DNA of 64,000 nucleotides. Origin: CAVXYG01 sp963706835. Lineage in GTDB: Bacteria > Actinomycetota > Actinomycetes > S36-B12 > GCA-2699445. Below are positions 27,329 through 36,461 of this stretch, piece after piece; position 1 is the stretch's first letter, and every line of letters begins with the position of its first letter. The notes beneath the pieces were generated by a model. The model saw only the letters and a program-made list of their open reading frames with translations. It searched no databases and was not told where the DNA came from. Where the stretch lies: positions 230,808 to 294,807 of the forward strand of contig CAVPOB010000008.1 in assembly GCA_963706835.1 (NCBI GenBank), given 5' to 3'. Both the position numbers and the translations under genes were made by a program.

Positions 27329-27913
27329 ATGGCTGCACAGCAGCGAAGGGGCGGCGGCGACCGGCAACGGCGCGACCGCGGACCCCGCGAGGAGAAGAAT
27401 CCGCTCCTGGAGCGGGTCGTGACCATCAACCGAGTGGCCAAGGTCGTCAAGGGCGGTCGTCGCTTCAGCTTCACCGCGCTCGTCGTGGTGGGCGACGGCG
27501 ACGGCCGGGTCGGGGTCGGCTACGGCAAGGCCAAGGAGGTGCCCTCGGCGATCGCCAAGGGTGTCGAGGAGGCCAAGAAGAGCATGTTCGTGGTACCCCG
27601 CATCGGTTCCACCATCCCGCACCCCGTGCAGGGTGAGGATGCGGCCGGCGTGGTGATGCTGCGCCCCGCCTCCCCGGGTACCGGCGTCATCGCCGGCGGC
27701 CCGGTGCGTGCCGTCCTGGAATGCGCTGGGGTTGCCGACGTGCTGAGCAAGTCGCTGGGATCGGACAACGCCATCAACATCGTGCATGCGACGGTGGCGG
27801 CGCTGCGGATGCTGGAACTGCCCGAGCAGGTCGCCGCCCGGCGCGGGCTGCCCGTGGAGGACGTGGCACCCGCCGCTATGTTGCGCACCCAGGCCGAGGC
27901 GGTGAAGGCGTGA
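27329..27913 (+). CDS. rpsE: 30S ribosomal protein S5
   Basis: 194 residues, intact. An Arg-rich N-terminal extension precedes the dsRBD-like domain (RVAKVVKGGRRFSFTALVVV) and the C-terminal domain (GTGVIAGGPVRAVLECAGVA). S5 supports decoding accuracy and mRNA entry. The RBS AGCGGAGAAAG precedes ATG 27329. The stop overlaps rpmD as TGATG. Confidence 0.98.
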   Translation: MAAQQRRGGGDRQRRDRGPREEKNPLLERVVTINRVAKVVKGGRRFSFTALVVVGDGDGRVGVGYGKAKEVPSAIAKGVEEAKKSMFVVPRIGSTIPHPVQGEDAAGVVMLRPASPGTGVIAGGPVRAVLECAGVADVLSKSLGSDNAINIVHATVAALRMLELPEQVAARRGLPVEDVAPAAMLRTQAEAVKA

Positions 27914-28095
27914 TGGCGCAGTTGAAGGTCACGCAGACGGGCTCAAAGATCGGTGGGACCAAGGCGCAGCGCGAGTCGTTGCGCTCGCTGGGGCTGCGGC
28001 GGATCGGCCAGACGGTCGTCAAGGATGACCGCCCCGAGATCCGCGGCATGATCAAGACCGTGCACCACTTGGTGGCGGTCGAGGAGGTGGACTGA
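27913..28095 (+). CDS. rpmD: 50S ribosomal protein L30
   Basis: 60 residues, intact (MAQLKVTQTGSKIGGTKAQR). It has the L30 core SLGLRRIGQTVVKDDRPEIR and GMIKTVHHLVAVEEV. It is coupled to rpsE by an overlapping start and lies one base before rplO. Confidence 0.97.
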   Translation: MAQLKVTQTGSKIGGTKAQRESLRSLGLRRIGQTVVKDDRPEIRGMIKTVHHLVAVEEVD

Positions 28096-28096
28096 C

Positions 28097-28537
28097 ATGG
28101 CGATCAAGGTGCACCACCTGCGCCCCGCGCCCGGTGCCAAGACGCCGAAGACGCGCGTCGGCCGCGGTGAGGGCTCGAAGGGCAAGACCGCCGGTCGCGG
28201 CACCAAGGGCACCAAGGCCCGCTACCAGGTGCCGGCCGGCTTCGAGGGCGGGCAGATGCCGCTGCACATGCGGCTGCCGAAGCTCAAGGGCTTCAAGAAC
28301 CCGGCCAGGGTGCAGTTCCAGGTCGTGAACACGGCCCGGCTCAACGAGTTGTTCCCCGACGGGGGCACCGTGGACGCCGCGGCTCTGGCGGAAGCCGGGG
28401 CAGTGCGCGCCGGGCAGCCGGTCAAGATTCTCGGCAACGGCGAACTGACGGTGGCGATGCACGTCACCGTGGACGCGGTCTCCGCGTCCGCGCGCGACAA
28501 GATCGAGGCGGCCGGGGGATCGGTCACCCTGGTCTGA
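28097..28537 (+). CDS. rplO: 50S ribosomal protein L15
   Basis: 146 residues, intact (MAIKVHHLRPAPGAKTPKTR). The Gly-rich N-terminus (RVGRGEGSKGKTAGRGTKGT) and FEGGQMPLHMRLPKLKGFKN are typical of L15. It is the last ribosomal gene before secY; the 169-base gap to secY is longer than within the cluster and may hold a promoter (TAGTCT near 28626). Confidence 0.98.
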   Translation: MAIKVHHLRPAPGAKTPKTRVGRGEGSKGKTAGRGTKGTKARYQVPAGFEGGQMPLHMRLPKLKGFKNPARVQFQVVNTARLNELFPDGGTVDAAALAEAGAVRAGQPVKILGNGELTVAMHVTVDAVSASARDKIEAAGGSVTLV

Positions 28538-28706
28538 CGTGCGGCAGCATGCATCGGCGGCGGTCCATCCCGGTCTCGGGATTCGGGCCGTCGCCGCTGC
28601 CGTCCATGGCAACGGCGCAGCCTTGCTAGTCTTGTCCGATGTGCGGCCGTCCTGCCGCACCACACGCGTGTCCGCACGACGTGGCGATTGACCTGGAGGG
28701 GTACCG

Positions 28707-30005
28707 GTGCGCATCAGCGCCTTCGTGTCGGCGTTCCGGACGCCCGACCTGCGCAAGAAGATCCTCTTCACGCTGGGCATCCTTGCCCTGTTCCGACTGG
28801 GCTCGGTGGTGCCGACGCCGGGCGTCGACTTCGCCGCTGTCGATCGATGCCTGGCGCTGGTGGAGTCCAACTCTCTGGTCGGGCTGATCAATCTCTTCAG
28901 CGGCGGGGCGCTGCTGCAGCTGAGTGTCTTCGCGCTGGGCATCATGCCCTACATCACGGCCAGCATCATCATGCAGCTGCTGCGCGTGGTCATACCCAAG
29001 TTGGAGACGCTGCACAAGGAAGGCCAGCAGGGCCAGGCACAGATCACGCAGTACACCCGCTACCTCACGATCGGGCTGGCGGTGCTGCAGTCGGCGAGCA
29101 TCCTGGCGCTGGCGCGGACTCCCGGCGCCTTGCTCACCGGGTGCAACGAGCAGTTGATCCCCAACCAGAGCGCCTCGCAGATGATCACCATGGTCATCAC
29201 CATGACAGCGGGCACGGCCATGGTGATGTGGCTCGGCGAGCTCATCACCGACCGCGGCGTGGGCAACGGCATGTCGCTGCTGATCTTCACCTCGATCATC
29301 TCGGTCATCCCCTCGCAGTTCCTGGCGATCTACCGCACCCGCAGCCTGGCGGTCTTCCTGACGACCCTGCTCGTCGGGGTGGCCGTCATCGCGTTCGTGG
29401 TCTTCATGGAGCAGGCGCAGCGCCGGATCCCGGTCCAGCACGGCCGCGCCTTGGTGGGCCGTCGCTACTACGGCGGCGCCAGCACGTACATCCCGCTCAA
29501 GGTGAACATGGCGGGCGTCATCCCGGTGATCTTCGCCTCGTCGATCATCTTCCTGCCGACGCTGATCGTGAACCTCACCGGATCCGATGGGGCCCTCGCC
29601 CAGTGGTTCGCCCGCAACTTCGCCACCGGCACCGAGCCGCTGTACATCCTGACCTACGTCATCCTCATCGTCTTCTTCGCCTATTTCTACGTCTCCATCA
29701 CGTTCAACCCGGAGGAAGTGGCGGAGAACCTCAACCGCAGCAACGGCTTCATCCCGGGCATCCGGCCGGGACGCGCCACCGCCAAGTACCTGAATTACGT
29801 CATCAGCCGGTTGACGGCGGCCGGCGCGACGTACCTGGCGCTGATCGCGGGATTGCCGGTCTTGGCCTTTGCTGGTTTGGGCGTCGCGAGCAACTTCGTG
29901 TTCGGAGGCACTAGCCTGCTCATCATGGTCGGGGTCGGCCTCGACACGGTCAAACAGATCGAGTCGCAACTGCAGCAACGCAACTACGAAGGGTTTCTCC
30001 GCTGA
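28707..30005 (+). CDS. secY: Preprotein translocase subunit SecY
   Basis: 432 residues, intact, with ten hydrophobic membrane segments. The start is GTG 28707 after TGGAGGGGTACC (MRISAFVSAFRTPDLRKKIL). The signature FSGGALLQLSVFALGIMPYI is present, as are the cytosolic loop QGQAQITQYTRYLT and the C-terminal KQIESQLQQRNYEGFLR. It forms the protein-conducting channel with the SecE at the start of the window. The stop overlaps adk. Confidence 0.98.
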   Translation: MRISAFVSAFRTPDLRKKILFTLGILALFRLGSVVPTPGVDFAAVDRCLALVESNSLVGLINLFSGGALLQLSVFALGIMPYITASIIMQLLRVVIPKLETLHKEGQQGQAQITQYTRYLTIGLAVLQSASILALARTPGALLTGCNEQLIPNQSASQMITMVITMTAGTAMVMWLGELITDRGVGNGMSLLIFTSIISVIPSQFLAIYRTRSLAVFLTTLLVGVAVIAFVVFMEQAQRRIPVQHGRALVGRRYYGGASTYIPLKVNMAGVIPVIFASSIIFLPTLIVNLTGSDGALAQWFARNFATGTEPLYILTYVILIVFFAYFYVSITFNPEEVAENLNRSNGFIPGIRPGRATAKYLNYVISRLTAAGATYLALIAGLPVLAFAGLGVASNFVFGGTSLLIMVGVGLDTVKQIESQLQQRNYEGFLR

Positions 30006-30568
30006 TGCGCATCGTCCTCATGGGTCCGCCTGGAGCGGGCAAGGGTACGCAGGCCGTGGTCGTCGCCGAGCGTCTGGGCATTCCGCACATCTCCACCGGC
30101 GATATCTTCCGCGCCAACCTCAAGGCGGGCACCGCACTGGGGCTGGAGGCCAAGAAGTACATGGAGGCCGGCGAGTACGTGCCGGACAGCGTGACCAACG
30201 GCATGGTCGCCGACCGGCTGTCGCAGGACGACGCCGCCGCCGGGTTCCTCCTGGACGGCTACCCGCGAACCGTGGATCAGGTCCACGCACTCAACACCAT
30301 GCTGGCCGAGTCCGACCTGGCGCTCGATCACGTCATCGAGATCACCGCCAACACCGATGAGGTCGTCGCGCGCCTGCTGAACCGGGCCAAGGAGCAGGGC
30401 CGTGCCGATGACACCGAGGAGGTCATCCGGCGCCGGATGGAGGTCTACGCGGAGCAGACCGAACCGCTGACCGACCTCTACGGGCAGCAGGGCGTGCTGC
30501 GCAAGGTGGATGGCATGGGCTCGGTGGAGGAAGTGAGCGAGCGGATCCTCGCCGTCTTGCGGGACTGA
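30005..30568 (+). CDS. adk: Adenylate kinase
   Basis: Interconverts ATP, ADP and AMP. The 187-residue product has the P-loop GPPGAGKGTQA at residues 7-17, the AMP-binding region STGDIFRANLKAGT and DGYPRTVDQ. It lacks the long LID domain, as is usual in actinobacteria. The ATG at 30005 overlaps the secY TGA, the classical secY-adk-map arrangement. Confidence 0.98.
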   Translation: MRIVLMGPPGAGKGTQAVVVAERLGIPHISTGDIFRANLKAGTALGLEAKKYMEAGEYVPDSVTNGMVADRLSQDDAAAGFLLDGYPRTVDQVHALNTMLAESDLALDHVIEITANTDEVVARLLNRAKEQGRADDTEEVIRRRMEVYAEQTEPLTDLYGQQGVLRKVDGMGSVEEVSERILAVLRD

Positions 30569-30573
30569 GGGCC

Positions 30574-31422
30574 GTGGTCCGCCGTCGGCGCGGCATCGAG
30601 GTGAAGTCGGACGCCGAACTCGCTGAGATGCGCCGTGCCGGGCTGGTCGTGGCCGCCGCCCTGGCGGCGATGCGATCGGCCGCCAGGCCGGGTGCGACGA
30701 CGACGGACCTGGACGCGGTTGCCCGGGAGGTCCTGCGCCGGGAGGGCGCCACGAGTTCTTTCCTCGGCTACGGCCACCCGCCGTTCCCCGCCGTCATCTG
30801 CGCATCAGTCAACGCCGAGGTGGTGCACGGGATCCCGAACACCCGCGTGCTGGCTGACGGCGATCTGCTCAGCGTCGACTTCGGCGCCGTGGTGGCCGGT
30901 TGGCATGGCGATGCCGCCGTCACCATAGAGGTGGGCGACGTCGGGTCGGAGCGGCAGGCTCTGTCGAAGGTGACGGAGGATGCTCTGTGGGCTGGCCTCG
31001 CCGCCGCGCGGCCGGGCGCGCGGCTGTCCGACATCAGCCATGCCGTCGAGACGGCGATACGCGCGAACCCGCCTCCGCGAGGCGGGTCGTGGGGCATCGT
31101 GCGGGAATACGGCGGCCACGGCATCGGCACGCAGATGCACATGGACCCGCACATCCTCAACTACGGCCCCGGCGGCCATGGTCCGCGACTGGTGCCCGGG
31201 ATGGCGCTGGCCATCGAGCCCATGGTGATCATGGGGCCGCCGGACGTCACGCTGGCGGCGGATCAGTGGACGGTCGTGTCGGCGGTCGGCGCCCCCAGCG
31301 CCCATTGGGAGCACACGGTGGCCATCACGGAGCAGGGTCCCTGGGTACTGACCGCGGCAGACGGTGGTGCTGAGCGCTTTGCCGCGATGCAGGTGCCCAG
31401 CCCGGCGGCGCAGCTGAACTAG
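30574..31422 (+). CDS. map: Methionine aminopeptidase, type I
   Basis: Removes the N-terminal Met from nascent proteins, using two metal ions. 282 residues from GTG 30574. The metal-binding set is visible: SVDFGAVVAGWHGDAA (two Asp), GHGIGTQMHMDPHI (His), LAIEPMV (Glu) and WEHTVAI (Glu). ICASVNAEVVHGIP is also present. It follows adk by five bases and ends the operon; a long repeat-containing spacer follows. Confidence 0.96.
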   Translation: MVRRRRGIEVKSDAELAEMRRAGLVVAAALAAMRSAARPGATTTDLDAVAREVLRREGATSSFLGYGHPPFPAVICASVNAEVVHGIPNTRVLADGDLLSVDFGAVVAGWHGDAAVTIEVGDVGSERQALSKVTEDALWAGLAAARPGARLSDISHAVETAIRANPPPRGGSWGIVREYGGHGIGTQMHMDPHILNYGPGGHGPRLVPGMALAIEPMVIMGPPDVTLAADQWTVVSAVGAPSAHWEHTVAITEQGPWVLTAADGGAERFAAMQVPSPAAQLN

Positions 31423-31552
31423 CCGGCTCGGGGGCTCGGGGGCTCGGGCCGGCGGTCGTCGGGCCGGCGGTCGTCGCCTCATAGGGGAGCGCAGTCGGTG
31501 GCGGGGCGCCGCTGGGTTTTGCGCGATTGGTCGGCGTCGGAGCTCCTCGGCA

Positions 31553-31835
31553 GGGGGGTCTGCACCAGTTGCGGGGGTCTGCACCCGCTATGGGGGTCTG
31601 CACCCGCTATGGGGGTCTGCACCCGATTCGGTGGCTGTGAGCGTTGCCGGGCGGGCAAGTCTGCACCTGATTCGGGTGATTGCACCCGTCAGTGGGGGCC
31701 GTCGGGGCAGTAGACCGGCCGATCCGCCCCCGTTGCGGGTGCAAACCCCCATTCCGGGTGCAGACCTCGCGGGGAAATCCGGCCGATCCGCCCCCGTTGC
31801 GGGTGCAAACCCCCATTCGGGGTGCAGACGCCCCT
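31553..31835 (-). repeat. Composite intergenic repeat, copy 3 (map-infA spacer, inverted)
   Basis: The left part is four head-to-tail 19-bp modules (GTCTGCACCCGNNNNGGGG) from about 31557, exposing the basic building block. The right part has two units with GATCCGCCCCCGTTGCGGG and GGGTGCAAACCCCCATTC. The end GGGTGCAGACGCCCC resembles the inverse of the family end. This end-to-end order places copy 3 in the opposite orientation to copies 1, 2 and 4. Confidence 0.85.
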
Positions 31836-31839
31836 CAGG

Positions 31840-32195
31840 ACGCGAGGCCGCAGGCCGCCGCGCGCGCCCACCCGCCACCCGCGCCCGGCCGCCGCAGGCC
31901 GCCGCACCCGCCCAACCGCCGCACGCGCCCAACCGCCGCACCCGCCTGCCCGGCGCACAGCCGCCGCACCCGCCTGCCCGCCGCACCGCCGCCGCACCCG
32001 CCTGCCCGCCGCACCGCCGCCGCACGCGACCCCCCCCGCCGCACGCGCCCACCCGCCGCAGGCCGCCACACCCGCCCCCACCCGCCGCAGGCCGCCACAC
32101 CCGCCCCTCCGCCACACCCGCCCCCACCCGCCGCAGGCCGCCACACCCGCCCCTCCGCCACACCCGCCCCCACCCGCCGCACCCGGCAGATCCGT
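31840..32195. repeat. CCGCCGCACCC low-complexity tandem region
   Basis: About 350 bases are almost only CCGCC, GCACC and CACCC motifs. They include at least three near-identical units of CCGCCGCAGGCCGCCACACC followed by CGCCCC. The strand asymmetry (nearly no T, and G only in fixed places) is extreme. It directly abuts composite repeat copy 3. Confidence 0.85.
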
Positions 32196-32437
32196 CCGCT
32201 GCGGTGACCCCGGCCGACGCGGTCGGCGATAGGGCAGTGCCGCACGCTGGCGGCGGGCTGTTGATCGGGGCATTGTGGTCACTGAGCACAGGAACACACA
32301 TGGAGCCCACTCTTCCCGCGGCCGTTGGGACGGCGACCGCCAAGCGGCCGTCGGGTTGACCATCCGACAACAGCCCGGGCGCGGCGAGTGATCGCCAGTG
32401 CGAGAGGCGCTCGCGCGGGCCGCATCCCGACGTCCAT

Positions 32438-32466
32438 TTGGGGTTCATCGGCCTTTGCCCTACACT
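32438..32466 (+). promoter_or_regulatory. Promoter upstream of infA
   Basis: TTGGGG (32438-32443), a 17-base spacer and TACACT (32461-32466). It is 118 bases before the infA start and is the only good match in the spacer. It probably drives infA-rpmJ-rpsM-rpsK-rpsD-rpoA-rplQ. Confidence 0.6.
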
Positions 32467-32584
32467 AAGGATTCGGCCGACGTGCCAACCACCGCCTGTG
32501 CCTGCAGACCGAGTCTTCAGGGGCGCGCGGGGTGGGTTCGGTCGGTCGTATCGGAGTCGTTCGACGTGAGGTAGATCAGGAGTT

Positions 32585-32806
32585 ATGGCGAAAAAAGACG
32601 GGGCCATCGAGATGGAGGGAACCATCGTCGAGTCCCTTCCCAACGCCATGTTCCGGGTCGAACTGGACAACGGGCACAAGGTGCTGGCCCACATCAGCGG
32701 GAAGATGCGGATGCACTACATCCGGATCCTGCCCGATGATCGCGTGGTCGTCGAGTTGTCGCCCTACGACCTCACCCGTGGTCGCATCGTCTACCGGTAC
32801 AAGTGA
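32585..32806 (+). CDS. infA: Translation initiation factor IF-1
   Basis: 73 residues, intact (MAKKDGAIEMEGTIVESLPN). It is the OB-fold protein with AMFRVELDNGHKVLAHISGK and YRYK at the end, which occupies the A site during initiation. RBS CAGGAGTT precedes ATG 32585. Confidence 0.98.
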   Translation: MAKKDGAIEMEGTIVESLPNAMFRVELDNGHKVLAHISGKMRMHYIRILPDDRVVVELSPYDLTRGRIVYRYK

Positions 32807-32867
32807 ACCGACCAATGCCACCGGCGCGCAGGTCAGCCTGCCACGCCCGGACTTTGCGGAGAGCGCT

Positions 32868-32981
32868 ATGAAGGTAAAGCCGAGCGTCAAGCCGATGTGC
32901 GACAAGTGCCGGATCATCCGGCGCCACGGTCGCGTCATGGTCATTTGCGAGAACCCGCGCCACAAGCAGCGCCAGGGCTGA
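32868..32981 (+). CDS. rpmJ: 50S ribosomal protein L36
   Basis: 37 residues (MKVKPSVKPMCDKCRIIRRH, then GRVMVICENPRHKQRQG). The Cys-Cys-Cys-His zinc ligands of the classical L36 (CDKC, C, H) are all present. The short gene lies between infA and rpsM as in most bacteria. Confidence 0.97.
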   Translation: MKVKPSVKPMCDKCRIIRRHGRVMVICENPRHKQRQG

Positions 32982-33176
32982 GCGCGCCGATGCCTCGCAC
33001 CCCGGGGTAGTCGACGACCACCCCGGACCAACTGAACAAGGCGGTACCCGACCCCGCCGGCCGTGCACGTGCCCGGTCGTCGGACGACACCCCCGGACGA
33101 CAGGCCGGGGCCCACCCGGGCGGTGGGAATGGTCCGCTGGCAGACCTGTCGCAGAGTACAGAGAGTAGGACGCCCG

Positions 33177-33554
33177 ATGGCACGTCTCGTAGGTGTCGAT
33201 CTTCCGCGCGACAAGCGCCTTGAGATCGCACTGACGTATATCCACGGCATTGGCCGCACCCGTGCGCAGGAAACGCTGCGCGAGACCGGGATCAGCCCGG
33301 ATCTGCGGGTGCACGACCTCGGCGACGAGGAACTGGTCAAGCTCCGTGACTGGATCGAGGGCAACTACAAGGTCGAGGGTGATCTGCGCCGCGAGACCGC
33401 CGCGGACATCCGCCGCAAGGTGGAGGTCGGCAGCTACCAGGGAATCCGCCACCGCCGCGGATTGCCGGTCCGGGGACAGCGCACCCACACGAATGCCCGT
33501 ACCCGCAAGGGCAAGCGCAAGACCGTCGCGGGCAAGAAGAAGGCCGGCAAGTAA
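33177..33554 (+). CDS. rpsM: 30S ribosomal protein S13
   Basis: 125 residues, intact, from ATG 33177 (MARLVGVDLPRDKRLEIALT). It has the helix-hairpin YIHGIGRTRAQETL and the C-terminal RGLPVRGQRTHTNARTRKGK tail that contacts the P-site tRNA. The frame is open upstream, but AGAGAGTAGGA and homologous starts support 33177. Confidence 0.98.
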   Translation: MARLVGVDLPRDKRLEIALTYIHGIGRTRAQETLRETGISPDLRVHDLGDEELVKLRDWIEGNYKVEGDLRRETAADIRRKVEVGSYQGIRHRRGLPVRGQRTHTNARTRKGKRKTVAGKKKAGK

Positions 33555-33590
33555 CCGCCGCTCCAGCACGGACAGGAGAACTGCAACCCG

Positions 33591-33992
33591 ATGCCACCCA
33601 AGGGTCGTGCGGGCGCCAAGAAGGTGCGCCGCAAGGAGAAGAGGAACGTGGCCCACGGCCACGCCCACATCAAGAGCACGTTCAACAACACCATCGTGTC
33701 CATCACCGAGCCGAATGGCGACGTGATCGCCTGGGCCTCGGCCGGACAGGTCGGCTACAAGGGCAGCCGCAAGTCCACGCCGTTCGCCGCCCAGCTGACT
33801 GCTGAGGCCGCCGCCCGGCGCGCCATGGAGCACGGCGTGCGCAAGGTGGACGTCTTCGTCAAGGGTCCGGGCTCCGGCCGCGAGACCGCGATTCGCGCCC
33901 TGCAGGCGACCGGCCTCGAGGTCGGTTCCATCAGCGACGTGACCCCAGTTGCCCACAACGGATGCCGCCCGCCCAAGCGGCGTCGCGTCTGA
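33591..33992 (+). CDS. rpsK: 30S ribosomal protein S11
   Basis: 133 residues, intact. A basic N-terminus precedes HIKSTFNNTIVSITEPNGDV; GPGSGRETAIRALQATGLEV and PVAHNGCRPPKRRRV end the protein. It forms the platform near the E site. RBS GGACAGGAGAA precedes it. Confidence 0.98.
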   Translation: MPPKGRAGAKKVRRKEKRNVAHGHAHIKSTFNNTIVSITEPNGDVIAWASAGQVGYKGSRKSTPFAAQLTAEAAARRAMEHGVRKVDVFVKGPGSGRETAIRALQATGLEVGSISDVTPVAHNGCRPPKRRRV

Positions 33993-34012
33993 GACGAAAG
34001 CGAGTACCACCG

Positions 34013-34642
34013 ATGGCGCGATACACCGGGGCGGACTGCAAGCGTTGCCGCCGCGAAAAGACCAAGCTGTTCCTGAAGGGCGACCGCTGCATGTCGGCGA
34101 AGTGCCCGATCGAGAAGGGTCACGACTACCCGCCCGGCCAGCACGGACTGCGTCGTGTGAAGGAGTCGGAGTACCTGCTCCAGATGCGCGAGAAGCAGAA
34201 GCTGGCACGGATCTACGGCGTGCTGGAGAAGCAGTTCCGCGGCTACTACGAGGAAGCCAGCCGCAAGTCCGGCAAGAGCGGCGAGAACCTGCTGCGCATC
34301 CTGGAGAGCCGGCTGGACAACGTCGTGTACCGGGCCGGCTACGCCAAGTCCCGCGACATGGCGCGTCAGTTGGTTCGGCACGGCCACTTCGAGGTCAACG
34401 GGAAGCCGGTGAACATCCCCTCCTACCGGGTGTCGGCCGGCGACATCGTCTCGGTGCGGCCGTCCTCGCAGCACCTGGTGCCGTTCGAGATCGCCCGCGC
34501 GGAGTCCGGCGGCGTCGAGGTGCCGGCCTGGCTGGAGGTCATCCATTCGCAGGGCCGCATCCTGATTCATTCCCTGCCCGAGCGCGCGGTGATCGACACG
34601 CCGGTGCAGGAGCAGCTCATCGTCGAGCTCTACTCCAAGTAG
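34013..34642 (+). CDS. rpsD: 30S ribosomal protein S4, zinc-binding type
   Basis: 209 residues, intact, from ATG 34013 (MARYTGADCKRCRREKTKLF). The N-terminal Cys cluster (CKRC, C, C within the first 35 residues) marks the C+ form of S4. The S4 RNA-binding domain covers RLDNVVYRAGYAKSRDMARQ and GHFEVNGKPVNIPSY. S4 nucleates 30S assembly and often represses its own operon. Confidence 0.98.
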   Translation: MARYTGADCKRCRREKTKLFLKGDRCMSAKCPIEKGHDYPPGQHGLRRVKESEYLLQMREKQKLARIYGVLEKQFRGYYEEASRKSGKSGENLLRILESRLDNVVYRAGYAKSRDMARQLVRHGHFEVNGKPVNIPSYRVSAGDIVSVRPSSQHLVPFEIARAESGGVEVPAWLEVIHSQGRILIHSLPERAVIDTPVQEQLIVELYSK

Positions 34643-34752
34643 TCCGGACCAGGTTCGACCCTCCCGCTGACTGGCCCGGTCCCCGGCCGGCAGTAATACC
34701 TCCACATCACGCGGCGTCATATGGCGGGCGCCGCGGAAAGGAATGAAGCGTA

Positions 34753-35769
34753 GTGCTTATCTCGCAGCGACCCTCACTGCTCGAGGAACCGATCGGCGAT
34801 CTGCGTTCCCGGTTCGTCCTCGGTCCGCTCGAGCCGGGCTTCGGCTACACCCTCGGCAACAGTCTGCGCCGCACGTTGCTGTCCTCCATCCCGGGCGCGG
34901 CCGTGACCAGCGTCAAGATCGATGGCGTGCTGCACGAGTTCAGCACGCTGGAGGGCATCAAGGAGGATGTCACCGAGATCATCCTCAACATCAAGTCGCT
35001 GGTCGTGAAGAGCGACCTGGACGAGCCGACGCCGGTCTACCTGCACAAGACCGGCGAGGGCGTGGTCACCGGGGCCGACATCCAGGCGCCGGCCGGTGTC
35101 GAGGTCCGCAACCCCGAGCTCGTGCTCGCGACGCTCAACGAGAAGGCCACCCTCAACATGGAGTTGATCGTTGAGCGCGGGCGTGGCTACGTGACCGCGG
35201 ACCAGAACCGGGCGGCCATGGAGGCTGATATCGGCTGGATCCCGGTTGACTCGATCTACAGCCCGGTGCTGAAGGTCACCTACAAGGTCGAGGCCACCCG
35301 CGTCGAGCAGCGCACCGACTTCGACAATCTCATCCTCGATGTGCAGACGAAGCCGTCGATCACGCCGCGCGACGCTGTCGCTTCAGCCGGTACGACGCTC
35401 GTGGAGCTGTTCGGGCTTGCCCGCGAGCTCAACGTGGAGGCAGAGGGCATCGATGTCGGCCCGTCGCCGGTGGATGTCTTCCACTCCGAGCAGATGAGCA
35501 CGCCGATCGAGCAGCTCGACCTGTCCGTGCGGTCCTACAACTGCTTGATGCGCGAGGGCATCCGCACCGTCGGGGAGCTGCTCACCCGCAGCGAGGCCGA
35601 TCTGCTCGACATCCGCAACTTCGGCCAGAAGTCGATCGACGAGGTCAAGGACAAGCTGGCCAGCATGAGCCTGGCGCTGAAGGACAGCCCGCCTGGCTTC
35701 GACCCCAGCGCGGCCGTCTACTTCGCCGAGGACGACGGTTCCGGGTTCGCGGAAACCGAGCAGTACTGA
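34753..35769 (+). CDS. rpoA: DNA-directed RNA polymerase subunit alpha
   Basis: 338 residues, intact. The N-terminal dimerisation domain includes FVLGPLEPGFGYTLGNSLRR. The C-terminal domain (SVRSYNCLMREGIRTVGELL to LDIRNFGQKSIDEVKDKL) contacts UP elements and activators. The GTG at 34753 follows GGAAAGGAATGAAGC. It is the last-but-one gene of the alpha cluster. Confidence 0.98.
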   Translation: MLISQRPSLLEEPIGDLRSRFVLGPLEPGFGYTLGNSLRRTLLSSIPGAAVTSVKIDGVLHEFSTLEGIKEDVTEIILNIKSLVVKSDLDEPTPVYLHKTGEGVVTGADIQAPAGVEVRNPELVLATLNEKATLNMELIVERGRGYVTADQNRAAMEADIGWIPVDSIYSPVLKVTYKVEATRVEQRTDFDNLILDVQTKPSITPRDAVASAGTTLVELFGLARELNVEAEGIDVGPSPVDVFHSEQMSTPIEQLDLSVRSYNCLMREGIRTVGELLTRSEADLLDIRNFGQKSIDEVKDKLASMSLALKDSPPGFDPSAAVYFAEDDGSGFAETEQY

Positions 35770-35857
35770 CCACTCGGCCGGTGCGCCGGCCACAGCAGAT
35801 GCGAGCCGCACTCGCGGCCAACGAGCCCGGACGGCCGGGTGAGAAGGAGACAGTGAC

Positions 35858-36459
35858 ATGCCTACCCCAACCAAGGGTCGTCGGCTGGGTGGGGGCCCCG
35901 CCCACGAGCGGCTCATGCTGGCCAACCTCGCCACCTCGCTCTTCGAGCACGGCCGGATCACCACCACGGAGGCGAAGGCCCGCCGACTGCGGCCCATCGC
36001 CGAGCGGCTGGTCACGTTCGCCAAGCGCGGCGACATCGCCTCGCGACGCCGGGTGCTGGCAGTCGTGAAGGACAAGACCGTCGTGCACGAGTTGTTCACC
36101 GAGATCGCGCCCCGGTACGCGACCCGCAACGGCGGGTACACCCGGATCGTCAAACTCGGGCCGCGCAAGGGCGACAACGCTCCTATGGCGATCATCGAAC
36201 TGGTCGAGCCGCTTCCGGAGCAGGCCGTGGCCGAGGCGACTGCTGCGACCAAGCGCGCCGCGAAGGATGCCGCGGCCGCCACCGAGGCGAAGGCCACCGA
36301 GGTCACCGCCGCGGCGGCGACGAGGCCGAGGCGCAGGCCACCGATGTCGCGAGCACCGAGGCCGAGTCCGCCGGTGTCGAGACGGCTGAGGCCAGCGAGC
36401 CCGAGGCCGCCGAGGCCGAGGACACTGAGCGCGTGGCCGAGGCGCAGCCCGAACGCTGA
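35858..36459 (+). CDS. rplQ: 50S ribosomal protein L17 with acidic tail (one frameshift)
   Basis: ATG 35858 gives MPTPTKGRRLGGGPAHERLM. The normal L17 core ends near residue 120 with YTRIVKLGPRKGDNAPMAII. It is followed by an Ala/Glu-rich extension, known in actinobacterial L17. At about 36308-36318 (ACCGCCGCGGCGGCG) one base is missing. The corrected tail is GGDEAEAQATDVASTEAESA to VAEAQPER, ending at the TGA 36457 just before truA. The uncorrected frame would run on into truA. Corrected length is about 200 residues. Confidence 0.92.
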
Positions 36460-36461
36460 GC

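Larger units (their letters stand above)
31423..32584 (+). other. 1.16-kb spacer between map and infA
   Basis: It holds the composite repeat copy 3 (about 31553-31835), a long CCGCC/CACCC low-complexity region (31840-32195), about 240 bases without a recognised feature, and the infA promoter candidate at 32438-32466. Open frames exist on both strands only because the sequence lacks T/A-rich stop codons; I call no gene here. Confidence 0.7.
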
